A DNA stretch of 64,000 nucleotides. Origin: Psychrobacter aquimaris (GTDB lineage Bacteria; Pseudomonadota; Gammaproteobacteria; Pseudomonadales; Moraxellaceae). Below, one piece after another: positions 55,277 through 64,000 of this stretch; within the stretch, counting starts at the first letter, position 1, and the number at the start of each line of letters is the position of its first letter. The stretch lies in assembly GCF_016107525.1 (NCBI RefSeq), contig NZ_JABASR010000002.1, positions 124,001 through 188,000 on the forward strand. The letters are read 5' to 3'. Under the pieces are notes generated by a model, which saw only the letters and a program-made list of their open reading frames with translations, ran no database searches and was not told the DNA's origin. The position numbers were made by a program, and so were the translations under genes.

Positions 55277-55439
55277 GCAATGTCATTGATGGCATCTGAG
55301 TAAGTATTTCGCTATGAAGAAAATTTATATTGAAGGAACTGGTATTGAAGGAGCGATATGTTTTTAATCCTTTTTTAATATTTTCCTTGCCATTAAAAGT
55401 CAGTAAATCCATTTTAGATAAGTAGGATAGTAAATAAGC

Positions 55440-56342
55440 ATGAGTGATATCCAAGAGCCGCTAGTTGTATTGCAGCATCGTATGCAGCAGCGCCAGATTT
55501 TAGCGATGATGGGTATCAATCAGTGGGTGCAGCCGAGCTCTGAGACCCGAAGTATCGCAGATATTTCTGCGCCTACTTTCCCTGATCCGGCTACCGCCAA
55601 CTCGACTATAGATAATATCAGTACGGCCTCTATTTCTGCCGCTGCGACCACTGAACAGCCAAGTATTGAGTCTTCTAATGCTGATGATATAAGTGTTGAG
55701 ATGTCACCTATAGCAGCATCTGCTGATTCGCTATCAGGTATAGTAGGTGATGAGCCTATTAATAATCACTATTATGATGATGCTAATGAGACAGGTTTAA
55801 GCCACTTTGACCAACAAAGCTCCGTTACCTATAGTTTTGACTCGACTACCCCTAATAATATCTCTAAGCCAGCCGTTACCTCCCTTGTAGATACTGTTGT
55901 TCAGAAAACTGCTATTGCTGGTATAAATAACGCTGAGTGCTTTGAAGATGGCAGTTTTAAAGAAGATAGCTTTAAAAAAGTAGCGCCCTTTGATTTGCAA
56001 GGTGGTCGCTATGGTGACTGGGTGATTTTGGTGGATATCCAAGCACTTAATCATGATAGCCAAAAACTGTGGCAAAATATTACGCAAGCCTTATCCATCA
56101 GTTGTGAGACGACATCGTTCCCTATCTGTGAGGGTATGGATACAGCAGAGCTTGCTAATGCTAGCCTTGCCGGATACGTCTTTAAAATTGGTCGTAGCGA
56201 AGAGATTAAAGTTGCTGTATTGACTGCGTTGCCTGATGGTCTTGAGCATCCTAACGTTACTACTGTGCCCACACTCGATGAGATGCTTATTGATAGTAAT
56301 CTTAAACGTCAGCTTTGGGAGCAGTTATTGAGTCAGAGTTAA
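55440..56342 (+). CDS. Probable DNA polymerase III psi subunit (HolD-like)
   Basis: Psi links the clamp loader to chi and SSB. The ends of this 300-residue protein resemble E. coli HolD (137 residues). Near the start, QRQILAMMGINQWVQPSSE resembles 'LQQLGITQWSLRRP'. In the last 120 residues, DWVILVDIQAL with a following ALSISCETT block and LEHPNVTTVPTLDEMLIDSN plus KRQLWEQL resemble psi's 'VASPALTDL...RAALWQQI'. Between them is a 130-residue Ser/Ala/Asp-rich, apparently disordered insertion (about 40-180). The assignment is from remembered family patterns. If wrong, it is an unknown cytoplasmic protein. Confidence 0.55.
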   Translation: MSDIQEPLVVLQHRMQQRQILAMMGINQWVQPSSETRSIADISAPTFPDPATANSTIDNISTASISAAATTEQPSIESSNADDISVEMSPIAASADSLSGIVGDEPINNHYYDDANETGLSHFDQQSSVTYSFDSTTPNNISKPAVTSLVDTVVQKTAIAGINNAECFEDGSFKEDSFKKVAPFDLQGGRYGDWVILVDIQALNHDSQKLWQNITQALSISCETTSFPICEGMDTAELANASLAGYVFKIGRSEEIKVAVLTALPDGLEHPNVTTVPTLDEMLIDSNLKRQLWEQLLSQS

Positions 56343-56545
56343 AGGCTTATAATTAGAGCTGCATAAAGAAAGGCTGACAGTTTGCTGCCATAGCTGTTGA
56401 CTAGACCCTAGTAATTAAAAATAAAAATAGAGATAAGACCCACCTCAACGTGTTTTAAAGTGATAGTTTGACGACTGAACTGCTAAAGCTACCGCTTTAA
56501 AACTTATACAACAACGATGACTTCATCATATTTAGGATATTGATT

Positions 56546-57655
56546 ATGACCAATAAAGCCGCTCCTAACCGCGTACCCAATTTTTCAGCGGGACCTGCTA
56601 CTATACCGACGGCCGTATTATCACGCGCTCAAGAAGAGTTGCTTGATTGGCAGGGACGCGGCATGTCGGTCATGGAAGTGAGCCACCGTAGTAAAGAATA
56701 CATCGCGATTACCGAAAAAGCTGAAGCCAAATTGCGCTCGCTAATGGACATTCCAGATAACTATAAAGTGCTGTTTTTACAAGGCGGGGCTAGCTTACAG
56801 TTTTCAGCAATTCCATTAAACCTATTAAATGGTGGACGCGCCGACTATCTGACGACGGGTACTTGGTCCGGTAAAGCGGTCAAAGAAGCACAGCGTTATG
56901 CCAAACTAGGTCTTGGCGAGGTTAATGTGGTCGCAACGGGTAAAGACAGTAGCTTTACTGACGTGCCAGCCGAAAGCGAATGGAATCTGAGTGAAGATGC
57001 CGCATATTTTCATTACTGTGCTAACGAAACCATTCATGGTTTGCAGATATTTGAGCCGCCACAAGTGAATGCGCCTATTATCGCCGATATGTCTTCTTGC
57101 ATTTTGTCACAGCCCATTGATGTCTCTAAGTTTGGGATGATTTATGCTGGTGCGCAAAAAAATATCGGTCCAGCAGGATTGATTATTGTGATTATCCGTG
57201 AAGACTTATTAGGTCAAGCAAGTGAGTGGTGCCCATTACTCATGAACTATGAGCATCAAGCTGAAAAAGAATCGATGTCAAACACGCCAGCCACGTATTC
57301 TTGGTATTTAGCAGGGCTGGTCTTTGATTGGTTAGAAGAGCAGGGCGGCGTTGCTGCTATCGGCAAAATCAACCAGAAAAAGGCAGATTTGCTCTATAAA
57401 ACGATTGATGACAGCAGCTTTTATAGCAATCCAGTTGACCCTAAGTATCGCTCTATCATGAATGTGCCGTTTACGTTAGCAGACAGCAGCCTTGATAAAG
57501 TATTTTTAGAAGAATCAGCGGCAGCAGGTTTGATGAATTTAAAAGGTCACCGCGATGTGGGCGGTATGCGTGCCAGTATTTACAACGCGGTGTCGCTAGA
57601 CTGGGTACAGCAACTGGTTGACTTTATGATCGCATTTGAAAAAAAGCATGCTTAA
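56546..57655 (+). CDS. serC: Phosphoserine aminotransferase SerC
   Basis: Class V PLP aminotransferase of serine synthesis, also used in the pyridoxal phosphate pathway that includes PdxA. Motifs: NFSAGPATIP, MSVMEVSHRSKEY, LQGGASLQF, and the PLP lysine Lys205 in GAQKNIGPAG. 369 residues. The start is ATG 56546 with AGGA eight bases upstream; the TTG six bases earlier is in frame but badly placed. No gene was seen in the 200 bp before it. Confidence 0.96.
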   Translation: MTNKAAPNRVPNFSAGPATIPTAVLSRAQEELLDWQGRGMSVMEVSHRSKEYIAITEKAEAKLRSLMDIPDNYKVLFLQGGASLQFSAIPLNLLNGGRADYLTTGTWSGKAVKEAQRYAKLGLGEVNVVATGKDSSFTDVPAESEWNLSEDAAYFHYCANETIHGLQIFEPPQVNAPIIADMSSCILSQPIDVSKFGMIYAGAQKNIGPAGLIIVIIREDLLGQASEWCPLLMNYEHQAEKESMSNTPATYSWYLAGLVFDWLEEQGGVAAIGKINQKKADLLYKTIDDSSFYSNPVDPKYRSIMNVPFTLADSSLDKVFLEESAAAGLMNLKGHRDVGGMRASIYNAVSLDWVQQLVDFMIAFEKKHA

Positions 57656-57707
57656 GCACATCAATAATGGTTTAAATACAAAGTCTTAATATACAGATGA
57701 TGTAAGA

Positions 57708-57741
57708 AAAAAGGCGCAACTGGCAACGGTAGCGCCTTTTT
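57708..57741 (+). terminator. Terminator for serC
   Basis: AAAAAGGCGC (57708-57717) and GCGCCTTTTT (57732-57741) are a perfect 10-bp stem around 14 bases. Confidence 0.85.
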
Positions 57742-57966
57742 CGTGAGTACATTTGTCAAGTGGACGATGATAGCACAAGGCTTTTTAATCGCTGCTATGT
57801 TAATACTTAATATCAACGATGCAGCACTCGTGCTACGTAACACGGTAAACCATTAGGTTAAAAAACCTAAGTTTGTTATGATGAAATTTTGCAATAACAC
57901 TATTTTGCTATAAGCCCTTAATTTTTGATATCCAAATTGGTTAGCATAGAGGTTTGTTATAACGTC

Positions 57967-59802
57967 ATGATGATAAAAGATGCCATGCTAAAAGCTGTTT
58001 TGCTAACCATCACCGTCAGCTGGATACCATGCAGTATCGCGGCACCCATTACCACTACTGCGCTTGGACATAACAGCACTACTGATTATATTGACGTGCC
58101 ATTTATGCCCTATGCCAATCCCAATGCCCCCAAAGGTGGTACATTATCGCTTGATGCGCGTGGCACTTTTAACGCAGCCAATAAATGGATGACCACGGGT
58201 GTGGCGATGATCGGCACCGATTATCTGTATGATACCTTGATGACCGGCTCACTAAATGAAGCTTTTACCATGTATCCGCAGCTGGCAAGCAAGGTGACTT
58301 ATGACCCTGATGATACCAGTTGGATTATCTATCATATCAATCCTGCTGCGCGCTTTTGGGATGGCACACCAGTGACCAGTAGCGATGTCAAAGCCACTTA
58401 CGACGCAATACTAAACAAAGGACCGATGTATATTCGCAGCTATTTGGGTGATATTAAAGACATTGAAACTATCGATAAGCAACAAGTAAAGTTTGTCTTC
58501 AAGTCCGATGACAATAAAGAGATTTTATTAACGGTTGGGCAATTCCCTATTTTTGCTAAATCCTCTATTGATACAGGTTTTGAGAAAATCACGCTGACAC
58601 CATTGATGGGTAGTGGTCCTTATAAACTTGGACGCGTCGATGCGGGACGTGCAGTCAGCTATGTGCGTGACCCCAATTATTGGGGGCGTGATTTGATGGT
58701 CAATCGCGGTCGTTACAACTTCGATATGATTAAGTTTGTGTATTATCAAAGTGATGAGATTGCGTTTGAAGGTTTTAAATCTGGGCAATATCGCTTTCGA
58801 CTTGAAAATAAAGCCTCTAATTGGGCGACCGGTTACAATTTCCCAGCCGTCAAAGCAGGTTTTATTTATAAAGAAACCATAAGCAGTGAAAACCCAGTTC
58901 CGATGCAGGGTTTGGTGATGAATATGCGTCGGCCACTTTTTCAAGATATTCGCGTCCGCCAAGCATTGACTGCGGCTTATGATTTTGAGTGGATGAACAA
59001 GACCTTGTTTCATGGGCAGTATGAGCGCTTACAAAGCTTCTTTCATGGCTCGGAGCTTGCTGCGATAGGCACACCATCTGCTGCTGAGATGCAGGTATTA
59101 AGTCCATTGCTAGCCAAGCTTGAGCCAGTTCAGCGGCAAGCTGTATTGACTGAATGGCAATTGCCAACCAGCGACGGTAGTGGCTTTAATCGTACAGCGT
59201 TATTAAAGGCGCGGCAGTTATTACTAGATGCTGGGTTTTATTATGACGATATGAAGTTATATCAGCCAGATGGCAATCTTGCTCAGATTGAGATTTTGAT
59301 GACGGGCGAGACTATGGGGCGTGTATTGCTGCCTTATATTCGCAATCTAAAGCGTCTAGGGTTTGATGCAAGCTTACGTCAAGTCGATGGGCCACAATAT
59401 TATGAGCGTATGCGCCGTTTTGATTATGATATGGTGGTCGATATCTTTGCGCAGAGCTTATCACCAGGTGCTGAACAAGCCGCATTTTGGGGTAGTGCTG
59501 CTGCTAACGAGCCAGGCAATCATAATTCGATAGGGATTAAAAACGTCGCTATTGATGAGGTAGTTGCGGCGCTTGCAAATGCCGAGCACCGTGCAGAAAT
59601 TATTTTATATACTCACGTGCTTGATCGTCTACTACGTGCTGGATATTACTTAGTGCCCTTATATGGTAAGTCGGCTACCAATGTCGCCTATTGGAATCAA
59701 TATCGTCATACTGAAAAACTGCCAACCAATGCTATCGGTATTGATTATTGGTGGACGGATAAACAAGCAGAAGCAGGTGTTAATCAATATTTGAAAAAAT
59801 AG
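57967..59802 (+). CDS. yejA: Peptide ABC transporter substrate-binding protein YejA
   Basis: Periplasmic binding protein of the Yej (peptide/microcin C type) importer. A signal peptide ends CSIAAP, cleaved by signal peptidase I; there is no lipobox. Family 5 features follow: GTLSLDARGTFNAANKW, DGTPVTSSDVKATYDAI, PLMGSGPYKLG, VRDPNYWGRDL and an INEW-like RVRQALTAAYDFEWMNK (here RVRQALTAAYDFEW). I use ATG 57967, one of two tandem ATGs; a third at 57985 is possible, and the best GAGG is rather far away. It begins yejA-gloB-yejB-yejE-yejF. Confidence 0.92.
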   Translation: MMIKDAMLKAVLLTITVSWIPCSIAAPITTTALGHNSTTDYIDVPFMPYANPNAPKGGTLSLDARGTFNAANKWMTTGVAMIGTDYLYDTLMTGSLNEAFTMYPQLASKVTYDPDDTSWIIYHINPAARFWDGTPVTSSDVKATYDAILNKGPMYIRSYLGDIKDIETIDKQQVKFVFKSDDNKEILLTVGQFPIFAKSSIDTGFEKITLTPLMGSGPYKLGRVDAGRAVSYVRDPNYWGRDLMVNRGRYNFDMIKFVYYQSDEIAFEGFKSGQYRFRLENKASNWATGYNFPAVKAGFIYKETISSENPVPMQGLVMNMRRPLFQDIRVRQALTAAYDFEWMNKTLFHGQYERLQSFFHGSELAAIGTPSAAEMQVLSPLLAKLEPVQRQAVLTEWQLPTSDGSGFNRTALLKARQLLLDAGFYYDDMKLYQPDGNLAQIEILMTGETMGRVLLPYIRNLKRLGFDASLRQVDGPQYYERMRRFDYDMVVDIFAQSLSPGAEQAAFWGSAAANEPGNHNSIGIKNVAIDEVVAALANAEHRAEIILYTHVLDRLLRAGYYLVPLYGKSATNVAYWNQYRHTEKLPTNAIGIDYWWTDKQAEAGVNQYLKK

Positions 59803-59920
59803 CTTCAAACAATACTTTAAACCCATAAATGAAATAATACTTCATCTTCACGTGTTACTTGGTTTTTAAAATTTAGCAAAAGATATAAGTAATAAAGATA
59901 ACCACTGGTAAGGACTTCAT

Positions 59921-60700
59921 ATGAGTATTCGTATTCACCCGATTAAAGCATTTAATGACAATTATATCTGGACATTGATAAACGAAAATAATAGGCAGGC
60001 AATTGTCATTGATCCGGGTCAAGCTGAGCCAGTTGTTGCCTATCTAGAGGAACATGAGCTAGAGCTGACGTCTATTTGGACCACGCATCATCATCATGAT
60101 CATATTGGCGGCGTCGCAGAACTGCAAGAGTCTTATCCGATGACGCATCTGGTTGCTCATACTGAACACAACGTCGACGAAGATCAGACTATTAAAGACG
60201 GCAGTACGGTAAGCGCATGGGGCTGCGCCGCGCAAGTATGGGATGTGTCAGGTCATACGGCCAGTCATGTTGCATATATACTAGATATCGACGGCAGTAA
60301 GCATTGCTTTTGCGGTGACACCTTATTTAGTGCCGGTTGCGGGCGTGTGTTTACTGGCACTATTGAGCAATTGCATGAGAGCTTTAAGCGTTTAAATGGA
60401 CTGCCAGCTGAGACGTTACTATATCCTGCGCACGAATATACTGCCAGTAACCTGCATTTTGGTTTATCTATCGAACTTGCTAATGAAGCAATGCAGCAAG
60501 CATTGGCTCAAGCAGAAGAAAACACCGCCCAAGGTCTTCCGACGCTGCCAGTCACTTTAGAACATGAGCGCGCGGTCAATGTGTTTTTACGAACGCAAGA
60601 GCCGAGTGTGATTGCAGGGGTTAAGTCTAAAGCAACTATCGATGACGATAAATCTTTGGCCGTATTTGCTGCGTTACGTGAGCTTAAAAACAACTTTTAA
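59921..60700 (+). CDS. gloB: Hydroxyacylglutathione hydrolase (glyoxalase II)
   Basis: Hydrolyses S-lactoylglutathione to lactate and glutathione, ending methylglyoxal detoxification. The metallo-beta-lactamase motif TTHHHHDHIGG (His56, His58, Asp60, His61) and later SGHTASHVAY, FCGDTLFSAGCGRVF and YPAHEYTASNL match GloB. The C-terminal glutathione-binding helical domain ends VFAALRELKNNF. 259 residues against 251 in E. coli. AAGGA precedes the ATG. It stands between yejA and yejB, which are normally adjacent. Confidence 0.95.
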   Translation: MSIRIHPIKAFNDNYIWTLINENNRQAIVIDPGQAEPVVAYLEEHELELTSIWTTHHHHDHIGGVAELQESYPMTHLVAHTEHNVDEDQTIKDGSTVSAWGCAAQVWDVSGHTASHVAYILDIDGSKHCFCGDTLFSAGCGRVFTGTIEQLHESFKRLNGLPAETLLYPAHEYTASNLHFGLSIELANEAMQQALAQAEENTAQGLPTLPVTLEHERAVNVFLRTQEPSVIAGVKSKATIDDDKSLAVFAALRELKNNF

Positions 60701-60769
60701 ATAGTCACCGCTGCTAATCGTACTTTTTGGGGTTGGTATTATATTTGTTTATTTTAGGAAGCCGCCATT

Positions 60770-61831
60770 ATGGGTCGTTATATCTTAAAAAGGTTACTAC
60801 TGATATTACCGACGCTATTTTTGATATTGCTGGCGAATTTTGTGATTGTACAAGCCGCGCCTGGTGGTCCTGTTGAGCAGCAGCTGGCGCTTATTGAGCA
60901 GGGTGCAAAAGACAATGCGCTCGCTGGTAATATTGGTGCAGGCAGCAACAATAGCACTTATCAAGGCACGCGAGGCTTATCTGAAGAAATGGTTGCAGCG
61001 ATTAATGCCCAATACGGTTTTGATAAATCGGCTCCTGAGCGCTTTTGGCTAATGCTAAAGAATTACGCTCAACTGGATTTTGGCGAGTCTTTTTTTAAAG
61101 GTCAATCAGTAACGGATTTGATTATCGAGAAACTACCCGTTTCTATCTCGCTTGGACTCTGGAGCACGTTATTAATTTATATGATAGCGATTCCATTAGG
61201 TATCTATAAAGCCATGCATCATGGTTCAGGGATTGATAAAGTCTCTGCCATGCTACTGGCTATTGGCCATGCGATTCCCGTCTTCGTGTTTGCCGTTATA
61301 CTACTGGTGTTTTTTGCTGGTGGTAGCTACTGGAATATCTTTCCACTGCAAGGATTGACCTCTGAGAACTTTGAGCAATTAAGCGTGTTGGGTAAAATCA
61401 AGGATTATTTTTGGCATTTAGCGCTGCCGCTATTGGCAAGTACGGTTGGCGGTTTTGCGGGCTTGACCTATCTGACCAAGTTTAGCTTTTTAGAAGAGCT
61501 GGGTAAGCAGTATGTGCTCACTGCTCGAGCGAAAGGCTTGGGTGAGCGTCAGGTTTTATACGGTCATGTCTTTCGTAATGCGATGTTGATTATTATCGCA
61601 GGTATCCCAGCGGCTATTGTTGGCATTTTCTTTGCGGGTAATTTTCTCATTGAGATTATTTTTAAACTTGATGGTTTGGGGTTGCTAGGCTTTGAAGCCA
61701 TTCAGCAGCGTGATTATCCCGTGATATTTGGTACGTTATTTATTTTTACCTTGGTGGGACTATTGTTACAGTTACTCAGTGATTTAAGTTATCACTTAAT
61801 TGACCCCCGTATTGATTTTGAGGGGCGCTAA
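60770..61831 (+). CDS. yejB: Peptide ABC transporter permease YejB
   Basis: First inner-membrane permease of the Yej importer. 353 residues with the usual DppB-type N-terminus MGRYILKRLLLILPTLFLIL, the 'ANFVIVQAAPGGPVEQ' segment that marks YejB, a periplasmic region containing GFDKSAPERFWLML, and the EAA cytoplasmic loop VLTARAKGLGERQVLYGHVFRNA (shortened here: ARAKGLGERQVLYGHVFRNA). AGGAAG precedes the ATG. The stop overlaps the yejE start by one base (TAATG). Confidence 0.94.
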   Translation: MGRYILKRLLLILPTLFLILLANFVIVQAAPGGPVEQQLALIEQGAKDNALAGNIGAGSNNSTYQGTRGLSEEMVAAINAQYGFDKSAPERFWLMLKNYAQLDFGESFFKGQSVTDLIIEKLPVSISLGLWSTLLIYMIAIPLGIYKAMHHGSGIDKVSAMLLAIGHAIPVFVFAVILLVFFAGGSYWNIFPLQGLTSENFEQLSVLGKIKDYFWHLALPLLASTVGGFAGLTYLTKFSFLEELGKQYVLTARAKGLGERQVLYGHVFRNAMLIIIAGIPAAIVGIFFAGNFLIEIIFKLDGLGLLGFEAIQQRDYPVIFGTLFIFTLVGLLLQLLSDLSYHLIDPRIDFEGR

Positions 61832-62913
61832 TGTCAAGTCATCGATTATCTTCAACTCCCTCAACCGCACCTCCAATTACTATAGAAAAAAAACGTCGCC
61901 TAAATCCTATTTGGCAGGCGCGTTTAAACCGCTTTCGCCAAAATAGACTTGGCGTTATCTCTCTCTTTATTTTTGCGCTGATATTTTTCATTTGTATGGC
62001 AGCCAATGTGATTGCCAATGACAAGCCATTATTGGTGCAGTATCAAGGTAATTATTACTTTCCTGTTCTAAAAGCCTATCCTGAAACGACTTTTGGTGGA
62101 GTGTTTGAGACCGAAGCCAATTACAAAGACCCGGCAGTGCAGATGCTGATTGATGAGCAGGGCTTTTATATTATGCCGCCCATACCATTTGCCGATCAGA
62201 CACCAAACGTTGAGCTGGGTATTCCATATCCAGCAGCACCCAATAGTCAGAACTGGCTTGGTACGGACGATTTGGGTCGCGATGTGCTGGCGCGCATACT
62301 TTATGGCATGCGGGTTTCGTTATTGTTTGGCCTAGCATTAACGCTTGCGGGTGCATTGATTGGTATTGTCATCGGTGCAATACAAGGCTATTACGGTGGC
62401 TGGATAGATTTAGCAGGGCAGCGCTTCATGGAGGTTTGGGGCGGTATGCCGCAGCTGTTTATGATTATTATTTTGGTCAGCTTATTTAGCCCTAGTATCT
62501 TTATGCTATTTGCCATGATGTTATTGTTTGGCTGGATGGGATTGGTTGGTTTAGTGCGGGCAGAGTTTTTGCGCGCGCGCAACTTTGACTATGTGCGTGC
62601 GGCACGTAATCTGGGGGCTTCAGACAGTCAAGTCATGCTCAAACACATCTTGCCCAATGCCCTAGCTTCAAGCTTGTCACAGCTGCCATTTATATTGACG
62701 GCCAATATTATCGCTTTAACGGCATTAGACTTCTTGGGTTATGGCTTGCCGCCTGGGTCACCGTCGCTCGGTGAGCTAATGGTACAAGGGAAAAACAATC
62801 TTGATGCACCTTGGTTGGCACTATCTGGATTCTTTAGTTTGACCTTTATTTTATCATTGCTGATCTTTGTTGGCGAAGCGCTGCGTGATGCGTTTGACCC
62901 GAGGCGCTCCTGA
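61831..62913 (+). CDS. yejE: Peptide ABC transporter permease YejE
   Basis: Second permease of the Yej importer, 360 residues. It shows the YejE-type N-terminus (RLNPIWQARLNRFRQNRLGV), a long periplasmic loop with LVQYQGNYYFPVLKAYPETT, NWLGTDDLGRDVLARILYGM, and the EAA loop YVRAARNLGASDSQVMLKHI. The start overlaps the yejB stop, so the two are translationally coupled. yejF begins one base after its stop. Confidence 0.94.
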   Translation: MSSHRLSSTPSTAPPITIEKKRRLNPIWQARLNRFRQNRLGVISLFIFALIFFICMAANVIANDKPLLVQYQGNYYFPVLKAYPETTFGGVFETEANYKDPAVQMLIDEQGFYIMPPIPFADQTPNVELGIPYPAAPNSQNWLGTDDLGRDVLARILYGMRVSLLFGLALTLAGALIGIVIGAIQGYYGGWIDLAGQRFMEVWGGMPQLFMIIILVSLFSPSIFMLFAMMLLFGWMGLVGLVRAEFLRARNFDYVRAARNLGASDSQVMLKHILPNALASSLSQLPFILTANIIALTALDFLGYGLPPGSPSLGELMVQGKNNLDAPWLALSGFFSLTFILSLLIFVGEALRDAFDPRRS

Positions 62914-62914
62914 T

Positions 62915-64000
62915 ATGACAACTGAGAATATGATACCTGCTAATATGATACCTGCTAATATGACAATTGCTACTGAGAAAAATAACCATTTAAATGAAAA
63001 CCACAGTAATACCGACAATAAGCTTATGCTAACAGTAGATAAGCTTAGTATTGTTACTAATACTGGCGTAACTTTGGTTGATAATCTGTCTTATGAGCTG
63101 CGGCAAGGTCAGACACTGGCCATCGTTGGTGAGTCAGGCTCTGGTAAATCTATTGCAAGTCTTGCACTATTAGGCTTGTTGCCAGACAGTTTGACCGTTA
63201 GCGGTGAAGTGCAATTAGCAAATGCAACAATAATGACGACACTACCGATAGCCAATGATAGGTCGCGTAATGCTGCACTGCGCTCTATTCGCGGGCAGCG
63301 CATCGGCATGGTGTTTCAAGAGCCGATGACCGCATTAAACCCGCTACATACAGTCGCCAAGCAGATTGCGGAATCCTTGCGTCTCAGCGATGTACCCAAG
63401 AAACAATGGCGCGAAAAAACTATCGCCTTATTAGAGGGTGTCAATATCACCGACCCTGCTGACAAACTCAATCGCTATCCACATGAGTTATCAGGTGGTC
63501 AGCGTCAGCGGGTGATGATTGCCATGGCGTTGGCCCAGCAGCCTGATATCTTAATCGCTGATGAACCAACCACCGCGCTTGATGTCACCTTGCAACATGA
63601 AATTCTTGAGTTGCTAGATGATCTCAAGCGTCAGCATAATATGGCGATGATATTAATCAGTCATGATCTCAATCTGGTCAGGCGCTACAGTGATGAAGTC
63701 ATCGTTATGCGCCAAGGTCAAACGATTGAGCAGGGGCAAACCATCAGTGTGTTCAATCAGCCGAAAGCCGAATATACCCGCACGCTAATAAAACAAGACT
63801 TTGGGCAAGCACTGAGTTTATTTGATGATAATGATGACCAAAGTCAGCAATCAACCGTATTAGCAGTCAGCAACTTACAAGTACAATTCCCAATTGAAAA
63901 AAGTCTGTTTGGCGGTACTAAGCGCTGGTTCGATGCGGTAAAAAATGTCGATATGACATTAAAAAAGGGGTGGGCGTTAGGCATCGTTGGTGAGTCAGGG
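62915..64000 (+). CDS. yejF: Peptide ABC transporter ATPase YejF (cut by window end)
   Basis: ATP-binding subunit of the Yej importer, fused from two ABC domains. The 362 codons in the window cover the whole first domain: Walker A GESGSGKSIAS, Q-loop MVFQEPMTALNPL, signature LSGGQRQRVMIAMAL, Walker B ILIADEPTTALD and the H-loop SHDL. The second domain begins (VLAVSNLQVQFPIEKSLFGG) and breaks off in GIVGESG, just at its Walker A. The N-terminus carries a duplicated IPANM unit offering Met starts at residues 1, 6, 11 and 16. Confidence 0.93.
   Translation, partial: MTTENMIPANMIPANMTIATEKNNHLNENHSNTDNKLMLTVDKLSIVTNTGVTLVDNLSYELRQGQTLAIVGESGSGKSIASLALLGLLPDSLTVSGEVQLANATIMTTLPIANDRSRNAALRSIRGQRIGMVFQEPMTALNPLHTVAKQIAESLRLSDVPKKQWREKTIALLEGVNITDPADKLNRYPHELSGGQRQRVMIAMALAQQPDILIADEPTTALDVTLQHEILELLDDLKRQHNMAMILISHDLNLVRRYSDEVIVMRQGQTIEQGQTISVFNQPKAEYTRTLIKQDFGQALSLFDDNDDQSQQSTVLAVSNLQVQFPIEKSLFGGTKRWFDAVKNVDMTLKKGWALGIVGESG
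62927..62956 (+). repeat. 15-bp tandem duplication at the yejF start
   Basis: AATATGATACCTGCT is present twice in a row and partly a third time (AATATGACA). It encodes NMIPA units and keeps the reading frame. Confidence 0.8.

Overview
The window reads as chromosomal DNA of a gammaproteobacterium of the Moraxellaceae, most like Psychrobacter. This is an inference from protein character and gene order (trpGDC without trpE, a yej operon, a Gcr-type membrane 'recombinase', ccoS beside a SafE-like protein, tandem FadE-like dehydrogenases). No species can be fixed from the sequence alone. Almost everything is housekeeping; the accessory parts are an ars operon, a glutamate decarboxylase island with insertion-sequence debris, and small palindromic repeats.

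Layout. 1-9.1 kb: a DEAD-box helicase, then a long minus-strand run (SafE-like copper/cbb3 protein, ccoS, YdcF-like, murB, LMW phosphatase, hslR, PaiB-like, excalibur protein, ilvA). 9.3-12.3 kb: plus-strand arsR-arsC-arsH-arsB with an atypical ArsR and a palindromic element inside the operon. 12.4-18.4 kb: rpiA, argF, alr, dnaB, pdxA. 18.4-23.4 kb: an island between pdxA and rsmA with gadB, an AspT-family antiporter, a dead IS3-type orfA and a headless gene fragment. 23.4-28 kb: rsmA, apaH, gcr. 28-34 kb: two large acyl-CoA dehydrogenases and a PAS-GGDEF-EAL protein. 34-38 kb: rsmE, then the methyl cycle pair ahcY-metF. 38-42.4 kb: a TonB receptor with a Fur-box-like site, divergent from an MscS channel. 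42.5-47 kb: alkA-like, smr and trpG-trpD-trpC. 47-50 kb: glnA with a sigma-54 promoter and two NtrC-like sites, then a DUF4124 protein. 50-57.7 kb: SIMPL protein, 4.5S RNA, lemA, a giant M48 protease, a probable holD, serC. 57.9-64 kb: yejA-gloB-yejB-yejE-yejF, with yejF cut by the window end.

How they work together. gadB-aspT looks like a decarboxylase/antiporter acid-stress and proton-motive module in which an AspT-type exchanger replaces GadC. ahcY-metF recycles methyl groups. trpGDC makes indole-glycerol phosphate. The glnA control region is a classical nitrogen-limitation switch. lemA plus the M48 protease forms the recurrent LemA/HtpX-like pair. The yej genes form a peptide importer.

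Most worth checking: the gadB/AspT pairing and its island boundaries, the 33-bp-period repeats upstream of gadB, the 1036-residue M48 protein, the enlarged HolD candidate, and the two copies of a palindromic element. I saw no CRISPR array, prophage, tRNA or rRNA gene.
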